Assembly (NCBI GenBank): GCA_003212795.1
Contig: QCOV01000001.1
Location: 463,321 to 527,320 of the forward strand
Direction: 5' to 3'
DNA from: OCS116 cluster bacterium AG-435-F03
GTDB lineage: Bacteria > Pseudomonadota > Alphaproteobacteria > MED-G09
DNA length: 64,000 nucleotides
Numbering within the stretch: the first letter of the stretch is position 1; each line of letters opens with the position of its first letter. Of this stretch, positions 1 to 9,522 are shown in pieces. A model generated the notes under the pieces. That model saw only the letters and a list, made by a program, of their open reading frames with translations. It was not told the origin of the DNA and searched no databases. The position numbers and the translations under genes were made by a program.

Positions 1-34
1 AAGTTTTTAATTGATTTCTTATAAGGTATTAAAA

Positions 35-787
35 ATGCATATATCTTTTAATAACAGTAAATTTATGGCTTTTGCTCATCGAGGCGGTACCGAATTTGCA
101 CCAGAAAATACTTACGAAGCTTTTTCCGCTGCTGTAGAAACTGGTTACAAATATCTTGAAACAGATGTTCATCCTAATGCCGATGAAAAGTTAATGGCAT
201 TTCATGATCCCACCTTAGATAGAGTAACAAATTATAAAGGAAAAATTCGAGATTTTACTTCGCAAGAATTAAAAAAAATTAGAGTCAGTGATAAATTCCA
301 GATACCTTTTTTGGAAGATCTATTAGATTCTTTTTCTCAAAATTATTTTTCAATAGACATGAAATCAGATGAAAGTGTAATACCTTTAATAAAATTAGTT
401 AGAAAAATGAATGCTATTGATAGGGTATGTTTTGCATCATTTAATCAACAGAGATTAGATTATGTCCGTGAAGAATTTAGTAATAAGTGCATTTCATCAA
501 TGGGGCCAAAAGAAATAGTAAAAACAAAATTATGTTCAATATTTAATATAAAGCATAATGTTTTACCTTTGATATCCTCGCTTCCAATTAAAAGATATAA
601 AATTGAATTGTTAAATAAAAAGCATGTAGATTTTTTAAAATCATTAAATATTAAAGTAATTGCATGGACAATAAATGATGCAAACGAAATTACTAGACTC
701 ATAGACCTTGGGGTAGACGGCATAATGACAGACAAAATTTCAGCTTTAAAAGAAATTTTGATTAAAAAAAATCTTTGGCAACATTAA
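35..787 (+). CDS. Glycerophosphodiester phosphodiesterase family protein
   Basis: Predicted hydrolase of glycerophosphodiesters to glycerol-3-phosphate and an alcohol. The family signature is clear: AHRGG near the N-terminus, APENT, LETDVH and FHDPTLDR, which supply the catalytic His pair and the Glu/Asp metal ligands. The C-terminal WTIND...GVDGIMTD motif is also typical. About 250 residues is normal for the short cytoplasmic bacterial form; I see no signal peptide. I chose the ATG at 35 because AAGG lies just upstream. A TTG at 11 or an ATG at 65, directly before AFAHRGG, are alternatives. The gene sits alone upstream of glyA, 69 bases from its ATG. Family assignment is firm, substrate unknown. 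Confidence 0.85.
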   Translation: MHISFNNSKFMAFAHRGGTEFAPENTYEAFSAAVETGYKYLETDVHPNADEKLMAFHDPTLDRVTNYKGKIRDFTSQELKKIRVSDKFQIPFLEDLLDSFSQNYFSIDMKSDESVIPLIKLVRKMNAIDRVCFASFNQQRLDYVREEFSNKCISSMGPKEIVKTKLCSIFNIKHNVLPLISSLPIKRYKIELLNKKHVDFLKSLNIKVIAWTINDANEITRLIDLGVDGIMTDKISALKEILIKKNLWQH

Positions 788-856
788 AAATATTTGTGTT
801 ATTACATAAACCGATATACAAAATATTGTATTTATTTAGAAAGATTATTCAAAATT

Positions 857-2167
857 ATGTCAGAAACAACAAAAACAGCACAATATGAAGATTTTGAAGA
901 TTTCTTTTCAAAAAGCTTAAAAGAAGCTGATCCAAAATTATACGAATCTTTATCTCAGGAATTTGATAGGCAACAAGAGCATATTGAATTAATAGCATCA
1001 GAAAATATTGTTTCTAGATCTGTTTTAGATGCCCAAGGCTCCATTATGACAAATAAATATGCTGAAGGATATTCAGGCAGAAGATATTATGGAGGATGTG
1101 AATATGTTGATCTAGCAGAGGATCTTGCTATTTCAAGAGCATGTGAATTATTTGATTCAAAATACGCCAATGTCCAACCTCACTCAGGATCGCAAGCTAA
1201 TCAAGCTGTTTTTCAAGCTCTTCTAAAGCCTGGTGATACAATTTTAGGTATGAGCTTAGATGCTGGAGGTCACTTAACTCATGGCGCAAAACCCAATCAA
1301 TCAGGCAAGTTATTTAATGCGATTCAATATGGTGTAAAAAAAGATGACAGCTTAATAGATTTTAATGAAGTAGAGTCTCTTGCAAATCAGCATAAACCAA
1401 AACTAATTATTGCTGGAGGATCTGCTTATCCAAGAGTAATAGATTTTGCAAAATTTAGAGAAATAGCAAATAATGTAAATGCTTATTTGTTAGTTGATAT
1501 GGCTCATTTTGCAGGTCTTGTAGCTTCCAAAACCTACCCATCACCAATAGCAATTGCAGATATTGTTACCACAACTACACATAAAACCTTAAGAGGTCCA
1601 AGGGGTGGATTAATTCTCACTAATAATGAGGATATTTCAAAAAAAATAAACTCAGCAATTTTTCCAGGAATACAAGGCGGACCACTCATGCATACAATTT
1701 TAGCGAAGGCTGTAGCTTTTGGTGAAGCATTAAGACCAGAATTTGTTAATTATTCACAAAATGTAATAGATAATGCAAAAATATTATCTCAAACACTTCT
1801 TGAAGATGGTTTTGATATAGTTTCTGGAGGTACAGACAGTCACCTTGTTCTTCTAGATCTTAGACCAAAAGGAATAAAAGGTAATGAAGCTGAGGATGTA
1901 TTAGGAAAAGCAAATATAACTTGCAATAAGAACGGTGTTCCATTTGATCCTGAAAAACCAACTATAACATCAGGTATTAGGTTAGGAACTCCTGCAGGTA
2001 CAACTAGAGGGTTTGGACAGGCGGAGTTTCATAAAATTGGAACTTATATCTGTGAAGTCCTAAATGGATTTCAATCAGATGGTGTTGATACAAAAGCTAT
2101 TTTAGAAGTTCAGAAAAAAGTGATAAATCTTTGCAGAAAATTCCCTATTTATGGAGGAAATTTATGA
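857..2167 (+). CDS. glyA: Serine hydroxymethyltransferase
   Basis: PLP enzyme that interconverts serine and glycine while charging tetrahydrofolate with a one-carbon unit. The PLP lysine sits in [14 protein letters not shown], and [27 protein letters not shown] and the [14 protein letters not shown] segment are near-diagnostic. With the ATG at 857 the protein is 436 residues, the usual length. An in-frame TTG at 794 would add 21 residues unlike the family, so I reject it. The stop codon overlaps the nrdR start (ATGA), suggesting translational coupling. glyA-nrdR-ribD is a common alphaproteobacterial order. Confidence 0.97.
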   Translation: MSETTKTAQYEDFEDFFSKSLKEADPKLYESLSQEFDRQQEHIELIASENIVSRSVLDAQGSIMTNKYAEGYSGRRYYGGCEYVDLAEDLAISRACELFDSKYANVQPHSGSQANQAVFQALLKPGDTILGMSLDAGGHLTHGAKPNQSGKLFNAIQYGVKKDDSLIDFNEVESLANQHKPKLIIAGGSAYPRVIDFAKFREIANNVNAYLLVDMAHFAGLVASKTYPSPIAIADIVTTTTHKTLRGPRGGLILTNNEDISKKINSAIFPGIQGGPLMHTILAKAVAFGEALRPEFVNYSQNVIDNAKILSQTLLEDGFDIVSGGTDSHLVLLDLRPKGIKGNEAEDVLGKANITCNKNGVPFDPEKPTITSGIRLGTPAGTTRGFGQAEFHKIGTYICEVLNGFQSDGVDTKAILEVQKKVINLCRKFPIYGGNL

Positions 2168-2634
2168 GGTGCCCTTTCTGCGGAAATGAAGATACTCAAG
2201 TAAGGGATTCTCGTCCAACAGAGGAGGCTTCTTCAATTAGACGAAGAAGACAATGCCTTGCATGTGGTGGAAGATTTACAACTTTTGAAAGAATACAGAT
2301 GAGAGATTTAACTGTTGTTAAAAGATCAGGAAGAAGAACCCCTTTTGATAGAGATAAATTAATGAGGTCTGTTCAAATTGCCATTAGAAAAAGGGATATA
2401 GATCCTGAAAAAATTGAAAGAATGGTAACGGGTATTATTCGTCAATTAGAAAGCACAGGTGAGTCAGATATTCCCTCTAACTTAATTGGAAGTCTAATTA
2501 TGGCAGCACTAAGAGAATTAGATATGGTTGCATATGTAAGATTTGCTTCAGTTTATAAGAATTTTAGAGCGGTTGGTGATTTTGAGGATTTTGTTGGCGA
2601 ACTTGATAATCCTCCAAGTAAAATTGATGATTGA
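2164..2634 (+). CDS. nrdR: Transcriptional repressor NrdR
   Basis: Nucleotide-sensing repressor of ribonucleotide reductase genes. The N-terminus is a zinc ribbon (CPFC at residues 3-6, CLAC about 30 residues on) followed by an ATP-cone domain beginning near [16 protein letters not shown]. At 156 residues it is full length. The start at 2164 overlaps the glyA stop and has a strong GGAGG seven bases or so upstream. Its position between glyA and the riboflavin genes is the usual one. Binding sites for NrdR are not obvious within this window, which contains no ribonucleotide reductase gene. Confidence 0.97.
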   Translation: MRCPFCGNEDTQVRDSRPTEEASSIRRRRQCLACGGRFTTFERIQMRDLTVVKRSGRRTPFDRDKLMRSVQIAIRKRDIDPEKIERMVTGIIRQLESTGESDIPSNLIGSLIMAALRELDMVAYVRFASVYKNFRAVGDFEDFVGELDNPPSKIDD

Positions 2635-2668
2635 ATTGCTCTGTAATCTATTTTAAGAAATAAATACT

Positions 2669-3775
2669 ATGAAAATAATAAGGGATGATAATTTCTTTAT
2701 GAATTTAGCTATTAATATAGCTAAGAGGAATAGGGGAATGACAGGAGTTAATCCTTCAGTAGGATGTGTTGTTGTTTCAAAGAGTAAAACCATCATTTCT
2801 ACTGGAAGTACCGGGACAAATGGATCACCCCATGCTGAAAAAGTAGCATTAGATGGTATTAATATTGAAGCTGGCTCAACATTATATACAACGCTAGAAC
2901 CATGCTTTCATTCAGGTAAAAATCCTCCCTGTGTTAATGAAATAATTAAAAGCGGAGTCAAAAGAGTTGTTGTTGCTTCATTAGATAAAAATCCATTAGT
3001 TAATGGAAAAGGCATCAAGAAATTAAAAAATTCAGGAATAACTGTTTTGAAAGGTGTTTTAACAGAGGAGACTGAAGATCTTTATAATGAGTTTTTTAAT
3101 AGAGTTAGTTATGGTGTTCCAGGAATAAATATTAAGATAGCAAGTTCAGCTGATGGAAAAACAGCATTAAAAAATGGTAAATCAAAATGGATAACCAATA
3201 AGTTATCAAGAAATTATGGTCATAAATTAAGATTATTTAATGATGGCATAATGGTTGGAATAAATACAATCTTAAAAGATAATCCATCATTGACTTGCAG
3301 GTTACCAGGACTTACAAATTTTTCACCTTCAAGAATAGTTATGGATACAAATCTTAAAGTTCCAATTAATTCTAAAATTATTAATACAGCAGAAAAAAAT
3401 GAAACTATTATTTTTACTTCAAAGTTTTCATCTGAAAGAAAAATTAAAATTTTAAAAAATAAAGGCGTTAAAGTAATAAAAATACCAAAAACAAAACAAG
3501 GATTATCACTAAATAGTGCATTAAAATTTCTTGGTAAAAAAGAATACAATAGTCTCTTAATTGAAGGAGGAAATAAACTTATAGCTTCTGCAATTACCTC
3601 TTCACATTTGAATAAAGTTTTCTGGTTTTCATCGGAAAAAATTATAGGTGAAGAGGGAAAACCAAGCATTGGCAAGCTTAACATTAATAATCTAGACAAT
3701 AGCCCAAATTTGTTTCTTCAAAATATGATTAATTTGGATAATAATTATCTTAAGGTTTATAGGGTAAGAAAATAA
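2669..3775 (+). CDS. ribD: Bifunctional riboflavin deaminase/reductase RibD
   Basis: Second and third steps of riboflavin synthesis: deamination of the pyrimidine product of GTP cyclohydrolase II, then NADPH reduction. The N-terminal deaminase shows the zinc site as HAEKVAL and PCFHSGKNPPC. The C-terminal reductase begins near residue 145 with KIASSADGKTA and ends with the LLIEGGNKL segment. Length of 368 matches the fused family. The last base of its TAA is the first base of the ribC ATG, so the two are probably coupled. I see no room or structure for an FMN riboswitch in the 34 bases before it. Confidence 0.95.
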   Translation: MKIIRDDNFFMNLAINIAKRNRGMTGVNPSVGCVVVSKSKTIISTGSTGTNGSPHAEKVALDGINIEAGSTLYTTLEPCFHSGKNPPCVNEIIKSGVKRVVVASLDKNPLVNGKGIKKLKNSGITVLKGVLTEETEDLYNEFFNRVSYGVPGINIKIASSADGKTALKNGKSKWITNKLSRNYGHKLRLFNDGIMVGINTILKDNPSLTCRLPGLTNFSPSRIVMDTNLKVPINSKIINTAEKNETIIFTSKFSSERKIKILKNKGVKVIKIPKTKQGLSLNSALKFLGKKEYNSLLIEGGNKLIASAITSSHLNKVFWFSSEKIIGEEGKPSIGKLNINNLDNSPNLFLQNMINLDNNYLKVYRVRK

Positions 3776-4374
3776 TGTTTACTGGAATAATTACTGATAT
3801 AGGGGAAATTATTGATATTAAAGATAATGATCATCGATTAATTAAAGTCGCTTGTTCATATAATAGTAAAGAAATTGATATTGGTGCTTCGATAGCTTGT
3901 TCAGGAGTATGTTTAACCGTTATTAATAAGGGATTTGAACAAAGTCAAAATTTTTTCGAAGTTGAAGTATCAAAAGAAACTGATGATAAAACAACTACAA
4001 AATTTTGGAGAGAGGGAACTAAAATAAATTTAGAGAAAAGCTTAAAGGTAGGTGATGAGATAGGGGGTCATTTCGTATATGGCCATGTTGATTGTTTAGG
4101 TGAATTATCTGAAATTCATGAAGATAAAAACAGCAACATATATATAGTAAAGTATCCAAAAAAATTCAGTAAATTTATTGTTGAAAAAGGTTCTGTTTCT
4201 CTAGATGGAATTTCATTAACAGTTAATCAAGTAAATGATAATGAAGAACCAAATTTTTCAGTAAATATTATCCCACATACTAAGGAGTTTACCACATGGT
4301 CTGATATTGCTATAAACTCGAAAATTAATTTAGAAGTAGACTCCATTGCAAGGTATGTTTTGAAAAGTAAGTAA
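3775..4374 (+). CDS. ribC: Riboflavin synthase alpha subunit
   Basis: Dismutates two 6,7-dimethyl-8-ribityllumazine molecules to riboflavin. It shows the duplicated lumazine-binding barrel: MFTGIITDIGEI at the start, and GHFVYGHVDCLGEL opening the second repeat near residue 97. VSLDGISLTVN is the repeat-2 copy of the CSGVCLTV motif of repeat 1. At 199 residues it is family-typical. It lies directly between ribD (one-base overlap) and the ribB-type gene (one-base gap). The gene is called ribE in some species, which only affects the symbol. Confidence 0.95.
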   Translation: MFTGIITDIGEIIDIKDNDHRLIKVACSYNSKEIDIGASIACSGVCLTVINKGFEQSQNFFEVEVSKETDDKTTTKFWREGTKINLEKSLKVGDEIGGHFVYGHVDCLGELSEIHEDKNSNIYIVKYPKKFSKFIVEKGSVSLDGISLTVNQVNDNEEPNFSVNIIPHTKEFTTWSDIAINSKINLEVDSIARYVLKSK

Positions 4375-4375
4375 T

Positions 4376-5476
4376 ATGAAAAATTATCTATCACCTATTG
4401 AAGAGATTATTAAGGAAGCAAAAACAGGAAAAATGTTTATTCTTGTTGATGCTGAAGATAGAGAGAATGAGGGTGATTTAGTAATTCCCGCAGTTGATGC
4501 TACTCCTGATATGGTTAATTTTATGGCAAAATATGGCCGAGGTCTTGTCTGCCTTCCTCTTTCAGAAGAAAAAGCGGATCACTTAAATCTTAAATTAATG
4601 TCAGATGATAATAAATCAAGACATAAAACACCTTTTACAGTTTCTATTGAGGCTAAAGAAGGCATATCAACTGGTATTTCAGCTAAAGATAGATCAACAA
4701 CTATACAAACAGCAATTAACCCCCAAGCTCGAGAAGAAGACATTGTAACTCCTGGTCATATTTTTCCTTTAAAGGCTAAAGATGGGGGTGTTCTTGTTAG
4801 AGCCGGACATACAGAAGCTGCAGTAGATATTAGTAGGTTAGCTGGAAAAGATCCATCGGCAGTTATATGTGAAATAATGAATGATGATGGAACAATGGCT
4901 AGATTACCTGAATTAATCGAGTTTGCAAAAATTCACGACTTAAAAATTGGCACCATTGCCGACTTGATAAATTACAGAATTAGAAACGACCATATAATTT
5001 CAAAAGTTTTAACAAAAGAGATAGATATTCCTAAATTTGGAGCATGGAATTGTTCAGTTTATAAAAATAATATTGATAAATCAGAGCATATTGCTTTTGT
5101 AAAAGGCGATATTGCTCAAAGTAAAATTACACCTGTAAGAGTCCATGTCGTAAATGTTTTTCAAGATTTAGTAGGCATAGAATCTTCAAGAGAAAATCTT
5201 ATTAATAAAGGTTTTAAGAAAATTAATGATATAGGTTTTGGTGTTTTCATTTTTATAAGGGATACAAACCAAAATGTTATATCTAATAATTTAAAAAAAA
5301 TTAACAATAATGATCCTTCAAAAGAGATTGAATTAAGGGAATATGGGGTAGGTGCTCAAATTTTATTAGATATAGGGGTAAGAAATATTAAATTAATTTC
5401 AGACTCAAAAAGTACTTTATTAAATATTGAAGGATATAATCTAGAAATTAATGAAAGAGTACCTTTGGTTGATTAG
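4376..5476 (+). CDS. ribB: 3,4-dihydroxy-2-butanone-4-phosphate synthase with degenerate GTP cyclohydrolase II domain
   Basis: The N-terminal domain (residues 1 to about 205) makes the four-carbon precursor of lumazine from ribulose 5-phosphate; DAEDRENEGDL and RAGHTEAAVD are its active-site motifs. The C-terminal half (about 215-366) is homologous to GTP cyclohydrolase II, as shown by TPVRVHVVNVF, the YGVGAQIL segment and the final NERVPL. It lacks the three zinc cysteines: the usual H-S-E-C region reads HVVN at 257-260, and the RCDCG segment is absent. Cyclohydrolase II activity is therefore unlikely. A separate ribA must exist elsewhere if the pathway is complete. Such RibB hybrids with an inactive second domain are known in Alphaproteobacteria. 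Confidence 0.93.
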   Translation: MKNYLSPIEEIIKEAKTGKMFILVDAEDRENEGDLVIPAVDATPDMVNFMAKYGRGLVCLPLSEEKADHLNLKLMSDDNKSRHKTPFTVSIEAKEGISTGISAKDRSTTIQTAINPQAREEDIVTPGHIFPLKAKDGGVLVRAGHTEAAVDISRLAGKDPSAVICEIMNDDGTMARLPELIEFAKIHDLKIGTIADLINYRIRNDHIISKVLTKEIDIPKFGAWNCSVYKNNIDKSEHIAFVKGDIAQSKITPVRVHVVNVFQDLVGIESSRENLINKGFKKINDIGFGVFIFIRDTNQNVISNNLKKINNNDPSKEIELREYGVGAQILLDIGVRNIKLISDSKSTLLNIEGYNLEINERVPLVD

Positions 5477-5479
5477 ATA

Positions 5480-5917
5480 ATGAAAAAAAAAATATATATA
5501 ATTAATGCAAATTATTATGATGAGATAAGTGATAGACTAGTTGGCGGAGCCAAAATTTTTTTAAATGAAAATAATATTGATAACGAAATAGTTAATGTTC
5601 CAGGCGCATTAGAGATCCCAACAGTTGTTAATTTAATCCATGATAAAATTAATAATGACAATGTTGATATTGGTTTTATTGCTATTGGTTGCGTAATTAG
5701 AGGTGAAACATCCCATTATGACATAGTAGTTAATGAATCTGCCTCTGGAATAACTCAATTATCACTTTCAAAAAACATCATAATAACAAATTCAATATTA
5801 ACTGTTGAGAATAAAAAGCAAGCTCTAGACAGAAGTCTAAATGATGCAACCAATAAAGGATATCATGCCGCGTATGCGTGTAACTTATTAATAGATATTA
5901 AGAATGGGAAATTCTAG
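5480..5917 (+). CDS. ribH: 6,7-dimethyl-8-ribityllumazine synthase
   Basis: Condenses the ribB product with the RibD-derived ribitylaminouracil to lumazine, the substrate of RibC. Motifs are PGALEIP, AIGCVIRGETSHYD with the conserved catalytic His in SHYD, and LTVENKKQALDR. At 145 residues it has the length of the icosahedral or pentameric forms. The start is three bases after the ribB stop, and the 3-prime end overlaps nusB by 14 bases. Confidence 0.95.
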   Translation: MKKKIYIINANYYDEISDRLVGGAKIFLNENNIDNEIVNVPGALEIPTVVNLIHDKINNDNVDIGFIAIGCVIRGETSHYDIVVNESASGITQLSLSKNIIITNSILTVENKKQALDRSLNDATNKGYHAAYACNLLIDIKNGKF

Positions 5918-6341
5918 CAAAAGCTCATCAAGATTATTTGCCGTCCAAATTCTCTATGAAATGGAATTAAACGGAAAATCATTTGAAGTTATTCAGAAGC
6001 GTTTTTCTGATGACTCTTTTGTAGAATTAGAAAAAATAAATAATCAAGGTAAGCCAAATAAGAGTTATATCGAAAAACTTGTAAAAGGTGCTTCAAAAAA
6101 TCAAAAAAAGATTGATGAACTTATTAATAAAAATTTAAAAAATTGGAAATTATCTAGAATAGAATCTCTTGTTAGAGCTATTTTAAGAATATCTGTATAT
6201 GAATTAATTTATGAGGAAAATATTCCAAAAAAAGTAATTTTTAATGAGTACATTGAGATAGCTAAATTCTTTTTTGATGGGGATGAGCCTTCTTTAATTA
6301 ATGCTGTATTAGATGCAGTTTCAAAAAATGCAATTAAATAG
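5904..6341 (+). CDS. nusB: Transcription antitermination factor NusB
   Basis: All-alpha RNA-binding protein that joins NusE in rRNA antitermination complexes. Recognisable features are the N-terminal SRLFAVQILYEMEL helix, the central SRIESLVRAILRISVYELIY helix pair, and the ending IAKFFFDGDEPSLINAVLDAV, which matches the family C-terminus. It is 145 residues. The start overlaps ribH by 14 bases, the classic ribH-nusB arrangement. Confidence 0.93.
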   Translation: MGNSSKSSSRLFAVQILYEMELNGKSFEVIQKRFSDDSFVELEKINNQGKPNKSYIEKLVKGASKNQKKIDELINKNLKNWKLSRIESLVRAILRISVYELIYEENIPKKVIFNEYIEIAKFFFDGDEPSLINAVLDAVSKNAIK

Positions 6342-6352
6342 TAGATTTTATC

Positions 6353-7279
6353 ATGCTTAAAGAAACAGAGTTTATAAAAAATTATATAAAAAAGGGTACG
6401 AAGCAAACTAAACATTCATTAAATTTTGAAGATGATGTAGCTGTCGTTAATAACTTTGCATATTCAACAGATACTATTTCAGAAGATATACATTTCTTTA
6501 GCGATGATGACCCCAAAACAATAGCTAAGAAACTAATACGAGTTAACATCAGCGATTTAATCTCTAAAGGGGTTAAACCAAAGTTTTGTTTATTAAATTT
6601 TTCCTCTGGAAAATCAATTAATCAAAGATGGTTGGATTCTTTTTTTAGATCTTTTCATCAAGATCTGAAGAACTATAACCTTAATCTTATTGGCGGTGAT
6701 ACTATTTCAACAAAAAATAAGACTGTTTTAAGTCTTACAATATTTGGTCCAGTTAAATCAAAAAGAATTATTAAAAGATCATCAGCAAAGTTGTCAGATT
6801 TGATTTATGTAAGCGGAACTATTGGTGATGCCTTTATTGGGATGAGTATTAAAAAGAAACAAATTAAATTTGATAAAAGGGCAAAAGAAAAACTGATATT
6901 AAAATATCTTGTGCCTCAACCGCAAACAAACTTAATTAATTTAATTAGAAATAAAGCAAATGCCTCCACTGATATTTCCGATGGATTATTGAATGATTTA
7001 AATAATATTTGTACAATGAGTAAACTAGGAGCTGAAATTCAATTTTCATCAATTCCAAAATCAAACGAAGTTATTAAATTTTTAAATTCTTACAAAAGAT
7101 ATGAAAAATCAATTCTAATAGGTGGCGATGATTATCAAATTTTATTTACAGGGCCAAAAGGATTAGATAAGCACAAAAATGTTACAAAGATAGGTCGAAT
7201 GACAAGAAAAAAAGGGATAAAAATTATTGATAAAAATTTCAATACTTTATTAGGTGGCTTTACTCATTCATTATATTAA
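6353..7279 (+). CDS. thiL: Thiamine-monophosphate kinase
   Basis: Phosphorylates thiamine monophosphate to thiamine pyrophosphate. Key family elements: EDDVAVV and the STDTISEDIHF segment (metal and ATP sites), RVNISDLISKGVKP, LIGGDTISTK, and ASTDISDGLLNDL. The 308-residue length is normal. It follows nusB by 11 bases, a common nusB-thiL pairing. The protein is rich in Lys and Ile, as expected of the AT bias, and no key motif is missing. Confidence 0.93.
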   Translation: MLKETEFIKNYIKKGTKQTKHSLNFEDDVAVVNNFAYSTDTISEDIHFFSDDDPKTIAKKLIRVNISDLISKGVKPKFCLLNFSSGKSINQRWLDSFFRSFHQDLKNYNLNLIGGDTISTKNKTVLSLTIFGPVKSKRIIKRSSAKLSDLIYVSGTIGDAFIGMSIKKKQIKFDKRAKEKLILKYLVPQPQTNLINLIRNKANASTDISDGLLNDLNNICTMSKLGAEIQFSSIPKSNEVIKFLNSYKRYEKSILIGGDDYQILFTGPKGLDKHKNVTKIGRMTRKKGIKIIDKNFNTLLGGFTHSLY

Positions 7280-7306
7280 GCTTTAGCTTGATATTTATAT
7301 TAACTT

Positions 7307-7335
7307 TTGGCATGTTCGCTCAGTATTTATATAAG
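7307..7335 (+). promoter_or_regulatory. Possible sigma-70 promoter for hppA
   Basis: TTGGCA at 7307-7312 and TATAAG at 7330-7335 are separated by 17 bases, close to the sigma-70 consensus. The weak point is that the predicted transcription start would fall about 9 bases before the ATG at 7351, on top of the GGAGG ribosome site. An upstream start may be the real one. Confidence 0.3.
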
Positions 7336-7350
7336 GATTCGGAGGATTAA

Positions 7351-9453
7351 ATGGAAATCATTCACTTAATAATAGGAGCAGGTGTTTTAGCTGTAGTCTA
7401 TGGTATTGTTACATCGATTTCAGTGCTTTCAGCGGATACTGGAAATGAAAAAATGCAGGAAATTGCTGGCGCTATCCAAGAGGGTGCAAGCGCATATTTA
7501 TCTAGGCAATACTCTACTATTGCTATAGTTGGTTTAGTGATATTAGTAATTTCATATTTTTTACTTGGATTAGAGGTTTCTATAGGTTTTCTTATTGGAG
7601 CAGTGTTATCCGGAATTGCTGGATACATTGGAATGCTTGTATCAGTTAGAGCAAATGTAAGAACAACTCAAGCGGCCTCAAACAGTTTAGCTGAAGGCTT
7701 AAGTATTGCATTCAAATCAGGGGCCGTAACGGGTATGCTTGTTGCGGGTCTAGCATTACTTGCCGTTGCCGTTTATTACTATGTTTTAACAAATCTATGG
7801 ATTCCTCAAAATAACAGAATAGTTATAGACGCTCTAGTGGCTTTAGGCTTCGGTTCTTCTTTAATTTCTATTTTTGCTAGACTTGGAGGCGGTATTTTTA
7901 CGAAAGGTGCCGATGTTGGAGGTGATTTAGTTGGGAAGGTTGAAGCCGGAATACCTGAAGATGACCCTAGAAATCCTGCAACAATTGCAGATAATGTTGG
8001 TGATAATGTTGGCGATTGTGCTGGTATGGCAGCGGATTTATTTGAAACTTATGCTGTGACAGTTGTTGCCACAATGGTTTTGGCCTCAATATTTTTTGCA
8101 GGAAATGAAACCATGATGATTTATCCTCTATCAATATGTGGTGCTTGTGTAATTACATCTATTCTTGGAACATATTTTGTTAAATTAGGAAAAAGCAACT
8201 CTATTATGGGTGCTCTTTATAAAGGATTTATTGCAACTGCAATTCTTTCATTAGTTGTTCTTTATTTTGTTACTGATTTAGTTGTTGGTTTTGGGACCTC
8301 TCTCACTATATCAGGAAAGAGTTTTAATGGTTTAGATTTGTACATGTGTGGTGTAACAGGATTAGCAATAACAGGTTTAATCATTTGGATTACAGAATAT
8401 TATACAGGCGTAGACTATAGACCGGTTAAATCAATTGCAAAATCTTCTGAAACAGGACATGGAACAAATGTCATTCAGGGCTTAGCAATTTCAATGGAAT
8501 CAACAGCTCTTCCAGCTTTAGTGATTGTTTTTGGGATTATTATTACTTATTCATTAGCTGGTCTTTTCGGTATTGCTGTTGCGGTAACTACAATGTTGGC
8601 GCTTGCAGGTATGGTTGTTGCTTTAGATGCTTTTGGTCCTGTTACAGATAATGCAGGCGGAATAGCCGAAATGTCCGATCTTCCTGAAGAAGTTAGAAAC
8701 ACAACTGATTCTTTAGATGCTGTTGGTAATACCACAAAAGCAGTTACAAAAGGTTATGCAATTGGATCAGCTGGCTTAGGTGCATTAGTTCTTTTTGGCG
8801 CTTACACTGCAGACTTAGAATATTTCTCATCTAATGCTGCTGAGGGAAGTTATTTCTTTGGAGTGAATCCTGACTTTTCTCTTTCAAACCCTTATGTAGT
8901 TGTTGGCTTATTAGTTGGTGGTATGCTTCCTTACTTATTTGCGGCACTAGGAATGACAGCAGTTGGGCGTGCAGGCTCAGCTATTGTTGAGGAAGTAAGA
9001 AAGCAGTTTAAGGAAAAACCAGGAATTATGACTGGTGAAGATAAACCTGATTATAGTTCAGCTGTTGATCTACTAACAAAATCTGCAATTAAAGAGATGA
9101 TTGTGCCATCTTTACTACCTCTATTATCACCGATAGTCCTTTTTTATACTGTTAATTTTATTGCTACAAAAAGTGATGCATTTTCAGCTCTTGGAGCAAT
9201 GCTTCTAGGCGTTATTGTTACAGGATTATTTGTTGCTCTTTCTATGACTGCTGGAGGTGGTGCATGGGATAATGCAAAAAAATATATTGAAGATGGTAAT
9301 TATGGTGGAAAAGGCTCTGAGGCTCATAAAGCTGCAGTAACGGGTGATACTGTTGGTGATCCTTATAAGGACACTGCAGGACCAGCTGTTAACCCTATGA
9401 TTAAGATAACTAATATTGTAGCTTTATTACTATTGGCAGTTTTAGCGCATTAA
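7351..9453 (+). CDS. hppA: Membrane-bound proton-pumping pyrophosphatase
   Basis: Hydrolyses pyrophosphate and uses the energy to pump protons across the inner membrane. It has about 16 hydrophobic segments over 700 residues. The catalytic loop contains [20 protein letters not shown] followed by the [20 protein letters not shown] signature. A lysine in the GNTTKA motif (after SLDAV) is the mark of the K+-independent class; K+-dependent enzymes have alanine there. GGAGG lies six bases before the ATG. It stands alone between thiL and the dgt-like gene and ends close to a long hairpin. Such pumps are widespread in marine Alphaproteobacteria. Confidence 0.97.
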   Translation: MEIIHLIIGAGVLAVVYGIVTSISVLSADTGNEKMQEIAGAIQEGASAYLSRQYSTIAIVGLVILVISYFLLGLEVSIGFLIGAVLSGIAGYIGMLVSVRANVRTTQAASNSLAEGLSIAFKSGAVTGMLVAGLALLAVAVYYYVLTNLWIPQNNRIVIDALVALGFGSSLISIFARLGGGIFTKGADVGGDLVGKVEAGIPEDDPRNPATIADNVGDNVGDCAGMAADLFETYAVTVVATMVLASIFFAGNETMMIYPLSICGACVITSILGTYFVKLGKSNSIMGALYKGFIATAILSLVVLYFVTDLVVGFGTSLTISGKSFNGLDLYMCGVTGLAITGLIIWITEYYTGVDYRPVKSIAKSSETGHGTNVIQGLAISMESTALPALVIVFGIIITYSLAGLFGIAVAVTTMLALAGMVVALDAFGPVTDNAGGIAEMSDLPEEVRNTTDSLDAVGNTTKAVTKGYAIGSAGLGALVLFGAYTADLEYFSSNAAEGSYFFGVNPDFSLSNPYVVVGLLVGGMLPYLFAALGMTAVGRAGSAIVEEVRKQFKEKPGIMTGEDKPDYSSAVDLLTKSAIKEMIVPSLLPLLSPIVLFYTVNFIATKSDAFSALGAMLLGVIVTGLFVALSMTAGGGAWDNAKKYIEDGNYGGKGSEAHKAAVTGDTVGDPYKDTAGPAVNPMIKITNIVALLLLAVLAH

Positions 9454-9482
9454 GTGCTTAAAAAAATTTTATAATTATACTA

Positions 9483-9522
9483 AGTATATCTATTAATGAT
9501 TCTTTTTATTAATGGATATACT
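9483..9522 (+). promoter_or_regulatory. Long RNA hairpin over the dgt start
   Basis: Left arm 9483-9497 and right arm 9508-9522 form 15 pairs with a single G-U wobble, around a ten-base loop at 9498-9507. The right arm contains the ATG at 9512 and ends just before a second in-frame ATG at 9524. There is no U-run after it on this strand, so a classical terminator for hppA is doubtful. It could hide the dgt start, or protect the 3-prime end of hppA mRNA. Confidence 0.6.

Noticed and set aside
794-856. N-terminal extension of GlyA from a TTG start
   Set aside because: The added residues do not resemble the family, and the ATG at 857 gives the normal length.
2635-2668. FMN riboswitch before the riboflavin operon
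   Set aside because: Only 34 bases separate nrdR and ribD, far too short for the conserved FMN element.
9483-9522. Intrinsic terminator of hppA
   Set aside because: The stem is strong but no U-run follows on the plus strand, so I list it as a leader/regulatory hairpin.
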